Part shown: positions 55,815-64,000 of the stretch, piece by piece
Layout of the letters: every line of letters begins with the position of its first letter
Numbering within the stretch: the stretch's first letter is position 1
From: Sphingobacterium bovisgrunnientis
GTDB taxonomy: Bacteria; Bacteroidota; Bacteroidia; Sphingobacteriales; Sphingobacteriaceae
Assembly: GCF_009829085.1 (NCBI RefSeq)
Contig: NZ_WUQY01000003.1
Location: 124,001 to 188,000, forward strand
DNA length: 64,000 bases
Direction: 5' to 3'
Notes under the pieces: model-generated
What the model saw: the letters and a program-made list of their open reading frames with translations, nothing else
What the model was told of the DNA's origin: nothing
Database searches by the model: none
Made by a program: the position numbers and the translations under genes

Positions 55815-57779
55815 ATGAATGCGAATAACAAATATATAAAAATAACACTTGCAACTATTTTATTGTCAATAACAGGATTAAGTAGCTGCAGGAATTATCT
55901 GGACGTAATTCCTGATAATATTCCAACCTTAGATCACGCTTTTTCTAGTCGACAGGAGGCAGAAAAATTCATTCATAAATGTTACTCCTATACTTTTTCT
56001 AGGACTGGAACAGGTAATGCACAAGCAAATATTTCATTTTTGGGTGGGGATGAAATGTGGACTTATTTTGGTCAAAACTATGCAATAGAATCGCCTTGGA
56101 AAATAGCTAGAGGAGAGCAAAATATTATTGATCCATTGGTTAGTTTTTGGGATGGACGCAATCATGCTGTCAATTTTTGGCAAGCTATACGTGAATGTAA
56201 TATTTTTCTTGATTATGTTGAAACAAAGCATGCGGTTCCAGATTTAGATGATGTTGAACGTGAGCGTTGGATTGGTGAAATCAAATTTCTTAAAGCATAT
56301 TTTCATTTCTGTCTAATGCGTATGTATGGTCCAATTCCGATTATGGATATGGCTATACCGATTTCAGCTACACCTGAAGAAGTACGTGTAAAAAGACAAC
56401 CTGTTGATGAAGTTGCAGTCTTTATTTCTAATTTGTTGGATGAGGCAGCAGTTGGACTACCAGATGCCATCACCAATTTATCAACTGAAGCAGGACGAGT
56501 AAGTAAAACTGCAGCAATGATGCTGAAAACAAAATTATGGGTGACAGTAGCAAGTCCTTTGTTTAATGGAAATCCTGATTATGCAAGTTTTAAAGATAGA
56601 GATGGTGTACAGTTATTTAATCCTTCTTATGATCAATCCAAATGGGAACGTGCTTACGAGGCTGGTAAAGAAGCTATAGAAGTAGCTGAACGCAGCAATC
56701 ACAAATTGTATTATTTTAATAACTTCTCGCTTCGTTTGTCAGATTCGACTACTTATCAAATGAATGTCCGTGGTGCAGTAACAGAAAAGTGGAATGAGGA
56801 ATTAATTTGGGGCATAAATAATCATCAAGAAACGAATATTTATGACGTCCAAAATTCAAATATGGCGGGTAAAATCAATCACAGTGCTACTGCTACGTAC
56901 ACTCCAGATTGGAGTTCTTATTTATCCGTGACGTTGAGGATGGCAGAATTATTCTATTCTGATAATGGCGTGCCGTTAGAAGAAGATATAAATTTTGATT
57001 ACCAAGGTCGTTACGATTTGCAGACAGCTACTGTTGCGGATCGTTTTAATCTTGTAGTAGGACATAAAGGTCCAAAATTACATTTCAACAGAGAAAATAG
57101 ATTTTATGGTTCAGTTGCTTTCGATGGCGCAAAATGGTTTATGCGAAATACGGGAAATTCCGATGAACAAAATACATTCTATGTCAAAGGTAAAAATGGT
57201 GAAGTAGGAGGTAAAGGATATGGTGACTCGTATAATGTGACAGGCTATTGGGCAAAAAAACTCGTGAATTGGAATTATGTGATGATAGGTACGAATCCTG
57301 GAGCTAAGTATACTACCGAAAAATATCCAAAACCAGAAATGCGGTTGGCTGATTTGTATTTGTTGTTTGCAGAAGCCGCGAATGAAACAGATAGAAGACA
57401 GGAGGCTATTCAATATTTGGATAAAATTCGTGAGCGTGCAGGGTTATCTGGTGTAATTAGTTCATGGACAAATTATTCAAAGAATCCAAATAAACCAACT
57501 ACAAAAGAAGGCTTAAGATCTATTATAATGCAAGAAAGAGGAATTGAACTGGCTTTTGAAGGACATCGTATATGGGATTTACGCAGATGGAAAACAGCCG
57601 AGCTACTTCAAAACCAGCCAATTCGCGGATGGTATACAGACGGAAGAACGGATACAGAATACTGGCGCATTATTAATTTATATAACATACAATTTGTCGC
57701 ACCAAGAGATTACTTCTGGCCAATTCGTGAAAATAATTTGTTAGTCAATCCAAATTTGGTTCAAAATCCAGGATGGTAA
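55815..57779 (+). CDS. SusD-like surface glycan-binding lipoprotein
   Basis: 654 residues, a lipoprotein with Cys25 in GLSSC. The helical tetratricopeptide-like scaffold and the C-terminal RagB/SusD segment (RERAGLSGVI, IMQERGIELAFEGHRIWDLRRW) are intact. It caps the SusC barrel and captures glycan. It is longer than the common 500-550 residues. It overlaps the operon with only ten bases after susC and sixteen before the next gene. Confidence 0.96.
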   Translation: MNANNKYIKITLATILLSITGLSSCRNYLDVIPDNIPTLDHAFSSRQEAEKFIHKCYSYTFSRTGTGNAQANISFLGGDEMWTYFGQNYAIESPWKIARGEQNIIDPLVSFWDGRNHAVNFWQAIRECNIFLDYVETKHAVPDLDDVERERWIGEIKFLKAYFHFCLMRMYGPIPIMDMAIPISATPEEVRVKRQPVDEVAVFISNLLDEAAVGLPDAITNLSTEAGRVSKTAAMMLKTKLWVTVASPLFNGNPDYASFKDRDGVQLFNPSYDQSKWERAYEAGKEAIEVAERSNHKLYYFNNFSLRLSDSTTYQMNVRGAVTEKWNEELIWGINNHQETNIYDVQNSNMAGKINHSATATYTPDWSSYLSVTLRMAELFYSDNGVPLEEDINFDYQGRYDLQTATVADRFNLVVGHKGPKLHFNRENRFYGSVAFDGAKWFMRNTGNSDEQNTFYVKGKNGEVGGKGYGDSYNVTGYWAKKLVNWNYVMIGTNPGAKYTTEKYPKPEMRLADLYLLFAEAANETDRRQEAIQYLDKIRERAGLSGVISSWTNYSKNPNKPTTKEGLRSIIMQERGIELAFEGHRIWDLRRWKTAELLQNQPIRGWYTDGRTDTEYWRIINLYNIQFVAPRDYFWPIRENNLLVNPNLVQNPGW

Positions 57780-57795
57780 TAATAATTGTAACACT

Positions 57796-59007
57796 ATGAA
57801 AAAGATATTTAACACATTCATACTAGCAATAAGTATTGCGTTTAGTAATTCGTGTACTGAAGAAAAACACATATCCTATGAAGGCGGTCTTGCAATAGAA
57901 GGTAAAGTCTCCAATATTCAGATAGAACCAACAGCTGGAGGAGGAATCTTAACTTACAGTTTGCCTTCTGACCAATCATTATCCTATGTGCTGGCTGAAG
58001 TCGAAATGCCAGATGGTTCTAAGCGAGAATTCGTTTCTTCCAAATATATCAATACGATTGAGATTATAGGATTGGCAAAGGAGCAAGTTCACAAAGTAAA
58101 TGTATATGCTGTAAGCAGAGGTAATGTTAAGTCAGAGCCAACAACAATGAATTTAACTCCATTGACTCCTCCTTATTTAAAAGTATTTGAGAGTCTATCA
58201 ATTGAGCCTGATTTTGGGGGCGTAAAAATCAGATGGAATAATGATAGTGAAGCTAATTTGGGGGCTATATTATTGGCTAATGACAGCTTGGGAGAATTTG
58301 GTCAATATAATTCCATTTATTCTAATGCGAAAAGTTTGACACATTCATTCAGAGGAATGAAGACTGAAGAAAATTATTTTGGATTATTTGTCAAAGATAG
58401 ATGGGGCAATACTTCAGATACATTGTATAAACACCTCACGCCATTATACGAAAGTTTGCTAGATCGCAGTAAATTCAAAAAGGTAGAGCTTCCAGGAGAT
58501 GCTATATTATTTCCATTATCAGAGCCTACTGTACGTTTTGAGTTTTTGTGGGATAATATCTATATGCGTACTTGGGCAGAAGGTTTTACCTACAAAACTA
58601 TGACGACTAATGATACACGTGATTTCCCTTTACATATTACTATGGATTTGGGAGTAAATGCAAAGGTTACAAGAATGCGGTTGATGCATTACTACAAATT
58701 TGAGAATAGAGCTGTAAAAGCCTTTGAAATTTGGGGACATCCAGGTCCACCGCCTGTAGATGGTAGTTGGGACGGTTGGATTAAATTAGGAGAGTACGAA
58801 CAATTTAAACCTTCAGGTATCACTGCAGCAGGCTCAGCAGCAAGTGTTGTAACGGAAGCAGATAAGAAATTCTGGGAAGGTGGAGACAATCTTAACTTAG
58901 ACAGTGAACCCACTGTTCGTTATATACGAATAAAAGGTCTTAAAAATTGGTCAAATAGCAAGAACATGAGTTTTGCTGAGGTAATGTTCTGGGGTAGTGA
59001 AATTTAA
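57796..59007 (+). CDS. Surface lipoprotein with DUF4959, DUF5126 and DUF5000-like domains
   Basis: 403 residues with an export signal and probable lipidated Cys20 (FSNSC). The first fibronectin-like domain (about 30-125) resembles DUF4959, the second (about 125-225) DUF5126, and the C-terminal domain (about 245-403) DUF5000, related to F5/8-type-C carbohydrate-binding folds (ITMDLGVNAKVTRMRLMHYY). Such proteins usually follow SusD and are likely surface glycan-binding proteins. There is no catalytic signature. The next gene begins 10 bases on. Confidence 0.85.
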   Translation: MKKIFNTFILAISIAFSNSCTEEKHISYEGGLAIEGKVSNIQIEPTAGGGILTYSLPSDQSLSYVLAEVEMPDGSKREFVSSKYINTIEIIGLAKEQVHKVNVYAVSRGNVKSEPTTMNLTPLTPPYLKVFESLSIEPDFGGVKIRWNNDSEANLGAILLANDSLGEFGQYNSIYSNAKSLTHSFRGMKTEENYFGLFVKDRWGNTSDTLYKHLTPLYESLLDRSKFKKVELPGDAILFPLSEPTVRFEFLWDNIYMRTWAEGFTYKTMTTNDTRDFPLHITMDLGVNAKVTRMRLMHYYKFENRAVKAFEIWGHPGPPPVDGSWDGWIKLGEYEQFKPSGITAAGSAASVVTEADKKFWEGGDNLNLDSEPTVRYIRIKGLKNWSNSKNMSFAEVMFWGSEI

Positions 59008-59017
59008 GATACATTCT

Positions 59018-59710
59018 ATGAAAAAAATATTTGTAACAATTATTGGCTGTATGTTTTTATCGACATTTTACAATTGTACGAAAAATGGAGATATTTCAAA
59101 ATACATTGCCGCTGGAGAAACTCAATACGCTGCAAAACCTGAAAATTTGGTCGCTTTATCGGGAGACAATCGTATCATGTTAAGATGGAATATTCTTTCG
59201 GATCCCAATATTGTAAAAGCAAGAGTTTATTGGCGAAACAAGTCTGATTCTGTAGATGTATCCATATCTCGAAAACCTGGCATTGATACGATAGAGACAG
59301 TCATACCTCTTGCAGAGGGAGTTTATAGTTTTGATGTTGTTCATTTTCATGATAATGGTGTTAAATCATTGTCAAGCAATGTAAGTGGTAGATCTTATGG
59401 TGATTTTTATAAATCAACTTTGTTTAATAGAATCATTACTAATGTAGCATTTACACCATCTAATCAAGGTGTAGCTATTACTTGGGGACCTTCGCCCAAT
59501 ACATCTATTGGTACACAATTATACTATATTACAACTGCGGCTACAGGAAACCTACCGAGATACCCGATTGCGCTACCTACAGTGTCATCTTCATCCTATA
59601 CTCGTGTTGAAAACAATATTAACATGGAATATAGAACAATGTATAAGCCTGATACAGCTGCAATTGACACATTCTATGCCCCTGTACAATTAATACCTAT
59701 AAAATACTGA
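59018..59710 (+). CDS. DUF4998-type surface lipoprotein
   Basis: 230 residues from ATG 59018 (MKKIFVTIIGCMFLSTFYNC, lipidated Cys20); an upstream GTG at 58997 overlaps the previous gene and spoils the signal. The body is a pair of immunoglobulin/fibronectin-like domains (about 40-115 and 140-225), a pattern known as DUF4998. It has no catalytic motif and is likely a structural or glycan-binding member of the locus. Only two bases separate it from the next gene. Confidence 0.82.
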   Translation: MKKIFVTIIGCMFLSTFYNCTKNGDISKYIAAGETQYAAKPENLVALSGDNRIMLRWNILSDPNIVKARVYWRNKSDSVDVSISRKPGIDTIETVIPLAEGVYSFDVVHFHDNGVKSLSSNVSGRSYGDFYKSTLFNRIITNVAFTPSNQGVAITWGPSPNTSIGTQLYYITTAATGNLPRYPIALPTVSSSSYTRVENNINMEYRTMYKPDTAAIDTFYAPVQLIPIKY

Positions 59711-59712
59711 TT

Positions 59713-60804
59713 GTGATTAAATATATTATTTTTACCTATTTGGGATTGGTTAGCTGTTCGCCAAATGAACAGCTGCCAGCTCCAGATATTGTATCTAAAG
59801 ATACGACAGAAGTTATTGAGCCGATTAAAACAAAGTATATCTCAGACTTAGTTTTACTTTATCATGGTGGAACCCATAGATTAGATTATACGGAAGAAGA
59901 ATTGGCTCCATATATATCCATTTCGAATGAGGGAAAACGTAGTTGGCTGTATGATGGATTTCTTTTTATTGAATTTAAAGATAATAAGGGTTCTATGTAT
60001 GCAGAAGGTTATGGAGGGAAACCTGCAGGTAAAAATGAATGGATGTGGTTAATATCGAGGAATTTAGAAGAAGGTAAAGGAGTTTCTGCATTAAATAGTG
60101 CACTTGGCAAATTATATAAGCGTAAAGAGTTACCAAAGCGAGATAGAAAGGTAGTTCTTACGCTACCAGAACCAATTAAAGATTTTGAAAATTGGGGTTT
60201 GGCAGATGCTAAAAAATTAAATTTTAGAAATAACACGGACAGAGTAACTGCATCTAAATGGTATATTGATTATGCCTTGGATGAGTGGAAAAAGAAAAAT
60301 TTCGAGAATGTAACATTAGATGGTTTTTATTGGGTAGCAGAGACTCAAAAGAATTCAGATAATATATTGGTTGAAATTGGAAATTACATACGTAGTAAGG
60401 GGTTGAAATTTTATTGGATACCCTATATGTATGCACAAGGAGCTGAAAAATGGAAAGAAGCGGGTTTTGATGTTGCTTATCAACAGCCAAATTATTTTTT
60501 TCAACTAGATCGGCCTAAGACATTGTTTGATAGAGCTATAGCTAATAGTGAACAATACAAGATGGGATTAGAGATGGAATTTGATGATAATATATTAGAT
60601 CCTCAATTTAGAGCCCGATACTATGATTATATTGATGCTTTTCAAAATGCTAAAGCATGGGATAAATTACCTATAGCATACTACGAAGGTGGAGGTACTT
60701 GGCTTAAGATGTTTAGATCGAATGACCCTGTATTGCGAAAAGCATACCATGATTTAGCAACAATTATAATTAACAGACAATTAAGAGAAGATTCAAAATA
60801 CTAA
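59713..60804 (+). CDS. DUF4855-type lipoprotein, candidate glycan-active enzyme
   Basis: 363 residues from GTG 59713, lipoprotein with Cys15 in GLVSC. The motifs, in order, are DLVLLYHGG (45-53), SWLYDGFLFIEF (77-88), VTLDGFYWVAET (200-211), LKFYWIPYMYAQG (231-243), FDVAYQQPNYFF (252-263), GLEMEFDD (285-292) and IAYYEGGG (321-328). This matches what I recall of DUF4855. The spacing of short hydrophobic strands, each ending in acidic or aromatic residues, resembles a TIM-barrel glycoside hydrolase. Glu210 and Glu287/Glu289 are conspicuous acidic residues at strand ends. No activity is established for the family, to my knowledge. Confidence 0.8.
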   Translation: MIKYIIFTYLGLVSCSPNEQLPAPDIVSKDTTEVIEPIKTKYISDLVLLYHGGTHRLDYTEEELAPYISISNEGKRSWLYDGFLFIEFKDNKGSMYAEGYGGKPAGKNEWMWLISRNLEEGKGVSALNSALGKLYKRKELPKRDRKVVLTLPEPIKDFENWGLADAKKLNFRNNTDRVTASKWYIDYALDEWKKKNFENVTLDGFYWVAETQKNSDNILVEIGNYIRSKGLKFYWIPYMYAQGAEKWKEAGFDVAYQQPNYFFQLDRPKTLFDRAIANSEQYKMGLEMEFDDNILDPQFRARYYDYIDAFQNAKAWDKLPIAYYEGGGTWLKMFRSNDPVLRKAYHDLATIIINRQLREDSKY

Positions 60805-60816
60805 CTATAAAATAAC

Positions 60817-62766
60817 ATGCTGAAAAAACATTTAATACTAGCTTTCGCTATTTGTTTAGGCTATAGCGCTGAAGCACAATTTGTGAATCACGGTCCACAA
60901 GTTTTTGCGGCAGCAATTCAGGGCAGTCATTTTATCAAAGATAAATCTAACAAGGAATATGTCTTTACTGTAGTGAGAGGCGTACCAGCACGATTAGTTG
61001 GTTATGAGTTGTCGTCACAAAAGTTGATTGTCAATTCTGAATTGCACGGTACCGATGGGGCGTGGGATATGGAGGTTTCTTCGGACAATGTAATTTACAT
61101 TTCTGGAAACGGAAAAATGTATAGTTATTCATTAGGTGATAAAGAAGCGAAGGACTTGGGCGTTGTATTGCCAAATCAGAAAGTCGTGTGGGATTTGGTA
61201 GCCGGTAAAGACGGTAAAATATATGGAGGAACATATCCCGGCTGTCAGGTTTTTGAATATGATTCCAAAACAGGATTCAGAGATGTTGGCATGGGCACTG
61301 TACAACATGGCGAAGATTATGTCCGTAGCGTAGTGTTTGATCAGAAAACCAATAAGGTGTATGCAGGTGTTGGTTCGCATGCAGGATTGGTCGAAATCGA
61401 TTTGAAATCGAGTGTTAAATCACAATTAATAGCAGAAGAAGATAAGCATCACGAATTCATGTACGACATGGAATTGATTGCTGATGTCAAAGGAGGTGAT
61501 CGTATTATCGGTTGGTTCAATAGTGCAAAAAAACTTGAAACTGTTATTTATAACCTTAAAACTAAGAGGTACGAAAAGAGATTTTCGACGATTGAGGTAA
61601 AATCAATAGCAAAGAAGGATAAGTCTAATCTGATTTATTATACTGCTGCAGGAAAAGTTTTTGTATTAGATTTTGCAGATAATAAGTTAGAACCAAAAGA
61701 AATTGCTAAAATCAATGGACGAGGAAGAGCAGGTTATTTCGATAATAATGGACATTACAATGTGATTACTGCTTCGCATAAAGTTTATACAGTAAACGTG
61801 ACTACAGGAGAAATTGTCAAAGAAATTACGCTGGATGTACCCAAAGCACCAATTAGTATTCAGTCAATTTTTTGGGGACCAGACAATAAAGTATGGAGTG
61901 GAGGTTACTTAGCCGGTAATCATGGAACATACGATCCGGAAACTGGCAAGCACGAAAACTATATGGGCTTGCACCAAAGTGAAGGGATGGGAAGCTTAGG
62001 TAATACAATTTATTTTGGTAATTATACCCATGCCGAGTTATTTTCATATGATGTGACGAAACCATGGAATCTTCGCGTTGGGAGTCCAAAATTTATTGGA
62101 GCAATCAAAAATCAGGATAGACCATTTGCTGTGTTACCAATAGCGAGTCGCCAAGAGGTTTTATTTGGTACAGTTCCCGGCTATGGACGTTTGGGAGGAG
62201 CAATTACACATTTGGATGTGAAAACGGATAAATATGAAACTTATGAAAATGTAATACCTAACCATTCCGTAATGTCGTTCATCACATTTGATGGGAAAAT
62301 AATCGGAGGAACGTCTATTTCAGGTGGATTAGGAGCTATTCCAACAGAAAAAAGAGGTAAAATATTTGAATGGGATCCTATCAATAAGAAAGTTCTATGG
62401 ACTGATTCCATCGATAACCATTGGTCTATAACAGGACTTTTTAAAGGTCCTGACAATGAATTATGGGCTTTCGCAGATGGTACATTAGTGAAATATGATG
62501 TGCACAAACGTAAAGTCGTATTTAAGAAAGAAGTTTACAAGTATAACCAATTTCCAAGTCATATTTGGCGTAATGGTTTGGCGATCTCACATCCCAATGG
62601 TTTGATTTATTTCACATTAACAGATAAATTTTATAGTTATGACATTAAAAATGATGAACTTAAGATGTTAATGGATAAACCTAGCTTAATGATTTTAGGA
62701 ACAAATAATAAGGTTTATTTTAGGATTGGGACGGACTTATGGAGTTATACTCCACAAGGATATTAA
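60817..62766 (+). CDS. Exported beta-propeller protein of the glycan locus
   Basis: 649 residues with a signal peptide (MLKKHLILAFAICLGYS, cleavage near AEAQ). The rest is a repeated blade pattern, with motifs such as DGAWDMEVSSDNVIYISGNGKMYSY, split here as AWDMEVSSDN and IYISGNGK, and GPDNKVWSGGY and GPDNELWAFADG. This suggests a six- to eight-blade beta-propeller, or two propellers. No known catalytic residues are visible. It could bind glycan or bear a quinone or metal cofactor. It is followed 21 bases on by a sorbosone dehydrogenase-like gene. Confidence 0.75.
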   Translation: MLKKHLILAFAICLGYSAEAQFVNHGPQVFAAAIQGSHFIKDKSNKEYVFTVVRGVPARLVGYELSSQKLIVNSELHGTDGAWDMEVSSDNVIYISGNGKMYSYSLGDKEAKDLGVVLPNQKVVWDLVAGKDGKIYGGTYPGCQVFEYDSKTGFRDVGMGTVQHGEDYVRSVVFDQKTNKVYAGVGSHAGLVEIDLKSSVKSQLIAEEDKHHEFMYDMELIADVKGGDRIIGWFNSAKKLETVIYNLKTKRYEKRFSTIEVKSIAKKDKSNLIYYTAAGKVFVLDFADNKLEPKEIAKINGRGRAGYFDNNGHYNVITASHKVYTVNVTTGEIVKEITLDVPKAPISIQSIFWGPDNKVWSGGYLAGNHGTYDPETGKHENYMGLHQSEGMGSLGNTIYFGNYTHAELFSYDVTKPWNLRVGSPKFIGAIKNQDRPFAVLPIASRQEVLFGTVPGYGRLGGAITHLDVKTDKYETYENVIPNHSVMSFITFDGKIIGGTSISGGLGAIPTEKRGKIFEWDPINKKVLWTDSIDNHWSITGLFKGPDNELWAFADGTLVKYDVHKRKVVFKKEVYKYNQFPSHIWRNGLAISHPNGLIYFTLTDKFYSYDIKNDELKMLMDKPSLMILGTNNKVYFRIGTDLWSYTPQGY

Positions 62767-62787
62767 ATTGCCACTAAACAATAACCT

Positions 62788-64000
62788 GTGAAATTAAATA
62801 CATTGATCATAATCGCTATGCTTGGTTCTCTGATTAGTACCATAGCTTGTGATAGCATCTCTCAAAAAGAATTTATTGACTATTTAAAAATAGGTGAGAA
62901 TTCCTACGTAGGTATTTCAACTATTCAAGAAAATCTGGATGTTCCTTGGGATATTCAATTCAATGAAAGTACTAATTCTTTGTTTGTGACGGAGATTAAA
63001 GGTAGACTATCTGAAATTGATTTATCGGATAATAGTATGCACCACCTGTACGATGTACCCAATGTGTTTCATGAAAGGACTGCAGGACTATTAGGAATGG
63101 CAATTCATCCAGATTTCGTTAAAAAGCCATTTATCTACGTGTGTTACACGGTAAAAAATGGGGAAGAAATATTTTCTGAGTTAGCAAAATTGGAGTACAA
63201 GGATAGAAAAGTCGTAGGCAGCAAGATTCTCTTAAAAATTGAGGGTGCAAATGGACACAATGGCTCAAGATTGCTATTTGATAACGAAGGCTTTTTATAT
63301 TGGGCTACAGGAGATGCTCATTCATTGACACATGCGCAAGATTCAACAACTTTAAATGGAAAAGTGTTGCGCATGACTGATCATGGTCATATCCCGACAG
63401 ATAATCCTATCGCAAATTCATATGTCTATGCGTGGGGATTCCGAAATATTCAGGGCATGACGTTGACAGCAAAAGGAAATATCATGACTTCGGAACATGG
63501 TGATGCTATTGAAGATGAGATCAATTGGGTCAGACCAAGACATAATTATGGCTGGATTGAAATTGAAGGTTATCACGATACTGAACAAGAAAAAATTATA
63601 GCGTCTAAAAGTCCGCGTACAGAACCTATAAAAGCTTGGACACCAGTAATCGCACCAGCAGGATTGAAATATTATGCGAATAGTTTTATTCCCGAATGGG
63701 AAAATAGTTTATTGTTAGTAAGTCTTAAAAATCAAAGCTTGCGCGTATTAAAATTGGATGCAAACCAAACTAAAATTGTAGAAGAGAAAACTTATTTGAA
63801 AGATCATTATGGTAGAATGAGAGCTGTCACTACAGATAATAAAGGCAATGTATATATCGCAACGAGTAACCGAGATTGGAATCCGCAAAAGGGATTTCCA
63901 GTGAAAACGGATGACCGTATTTTAAAAATCGAGAAAATTGCTACTAAACCTGAAACTTATTTGAGTGAATATGTCGAAGATAAGTCATTAATCAAAGACG
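62788..64000 (+). CDS. PQQ-type glucose/sorbosone dehydrogenase-like lipoprotein, 3' truncated
   Basis: 404 residues visible from GTG 62788; the frame is open to the window end. A lipoprotein-like signal precedes Cys21 (STIAC). The soluble aldose dehydrogenase (GSDH) propeller pattern is clear: LDVPWDIQF, GLLGMAIHPDF, HNGSRLLFDNEGFLYWATGD, GKVLRM, YAWGFRNIQGM, EHGD-x3-DEINWV and HNYGW. Family members oxidise sugars with pyrroloquinoline quinone. It lies 21 bases after the beta-propeller gene. Whether PQQ is available to this organism is unknown. The 3' part may carry a cytochrome c domain. Confidence 0.88.
   Translation, partial: MKLNTLIIIAMLGSLISTIACDSISQKEFIDYLKIGENSYVGISTIQENLDVPWDIQFNESTNSLFVTEIKGRLSEIDLSDNSMHHLYDVPNVFHERTAGLLGMAIHPDFVKKPFIYVCYTVKNGEEIFSELAKLEYKDRKVVGSKILLKIEGANGHNGSRLLFDNEGFLYWATGDAHSLTHAQDSTTLNGKVLRMTDHGHIPTDNPIANSYVYAWGFRNIQGMTLTAKGNIMTSEHGDAIEDEINWVRPRHNYGWIEIEGYHDTEQEKIIASKSPRTEPIKAWTPVIAPAGLKYYANSFIPEWENSLLLVSLKNQSLRVLKLDANQTKIVEEKTYLKDHYGRMRAVTTDNKGNVYIATSNRDWNPQKGFPVKTDDRILKIEKIATKPETYLSEYVEDKSLIKD

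Overview
The window is chromosomal DNA of a Gram-negative Bacteroidota, most likely a member of the Sphingobacteriaceae (Pedobacter/Sphingobacterium-like). The signs are an AT-rich composition, a SusC/SusD pair, frequent -7 boxes of the form TAnnTTTG with few clear Shine-Dalgarno sites, frequent TTG/GTG starts, a Rho factor with a long N-terminal insertion, and many proteins typical of this phylum. No phage, integrase, transposase or CRISPR array is visible. Forty-nine protein genes (one cut at each window edge) and two tRNA genes are supported. Family names come from reading motifs by eye; no database was searched.

Layout. 1-14608: the tail of an S9 serine peptidase, a duplicated hairpin-bearing intergenic repeat, a minus-strand group of an MCE/MlaD lipid-transport protein and two paralogous N-acetylmuramoyl-L-alanine amidases, then on the plus strand an LptD-like outer-membrane protein, CinA, a lipoyl E2 acyltransferase, a cardiolipin synthase and a large MG2/plug surface protein. 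14662-18291: a tightly packed minus-strand operon of long-chain acyl-CoA synthetase, YihY/BrkB membrane protein and EamA transporter. 18475-28513: housekeeping and small genes (small beta-barrel, M61 peptidase, glutathione peroxidase, thymidine kinase, YbaB, UPF0173 hydrolase), two paralogous BadF-type sugar kinases and a FucP-family sugar transporter. 28839-36345: rho, pssA, an unusual peptidase/propeller/barrel protein and mgtE.

36458-46858: twin tRNA-Asn genes, then a compact sugar module (AraC regulator divergent from a sugar porter and a DUF5107-TPR protein), a small lipoprotein, a DEDDh exonuclease paired with a cNMP/CBS/DUF294 protein, a hairpin-rich noncoding segment and rlmF. 47061-50242 is the conserved thrS-infC-rpmI-rplT translation operon, followed by a periplasmic glycerophosphodiesterase.

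51425-64000 is the most interesting region: a polysaccharide utilization locus running past the right edge. It has a LacI-type regulator, SusC, SusD, two surface lipoproteins of DUF4959/DUF5126/DUF5000 and DUF4998 type, a DUF4855 lipoprotein with TIM-barrel-like strand motifs, a secreted beta-propeller protein and a glucose/sorbosone dehydrogenase-like lipoprotein. No classical glycoside hydrolase or lyase is recognisable in the visible part, so DUF4855 is the best candidate for the glycan-acting enzyme and the last two genes suggest an oxidative or lectin-like step. The substrate cannot be read from the sequence.
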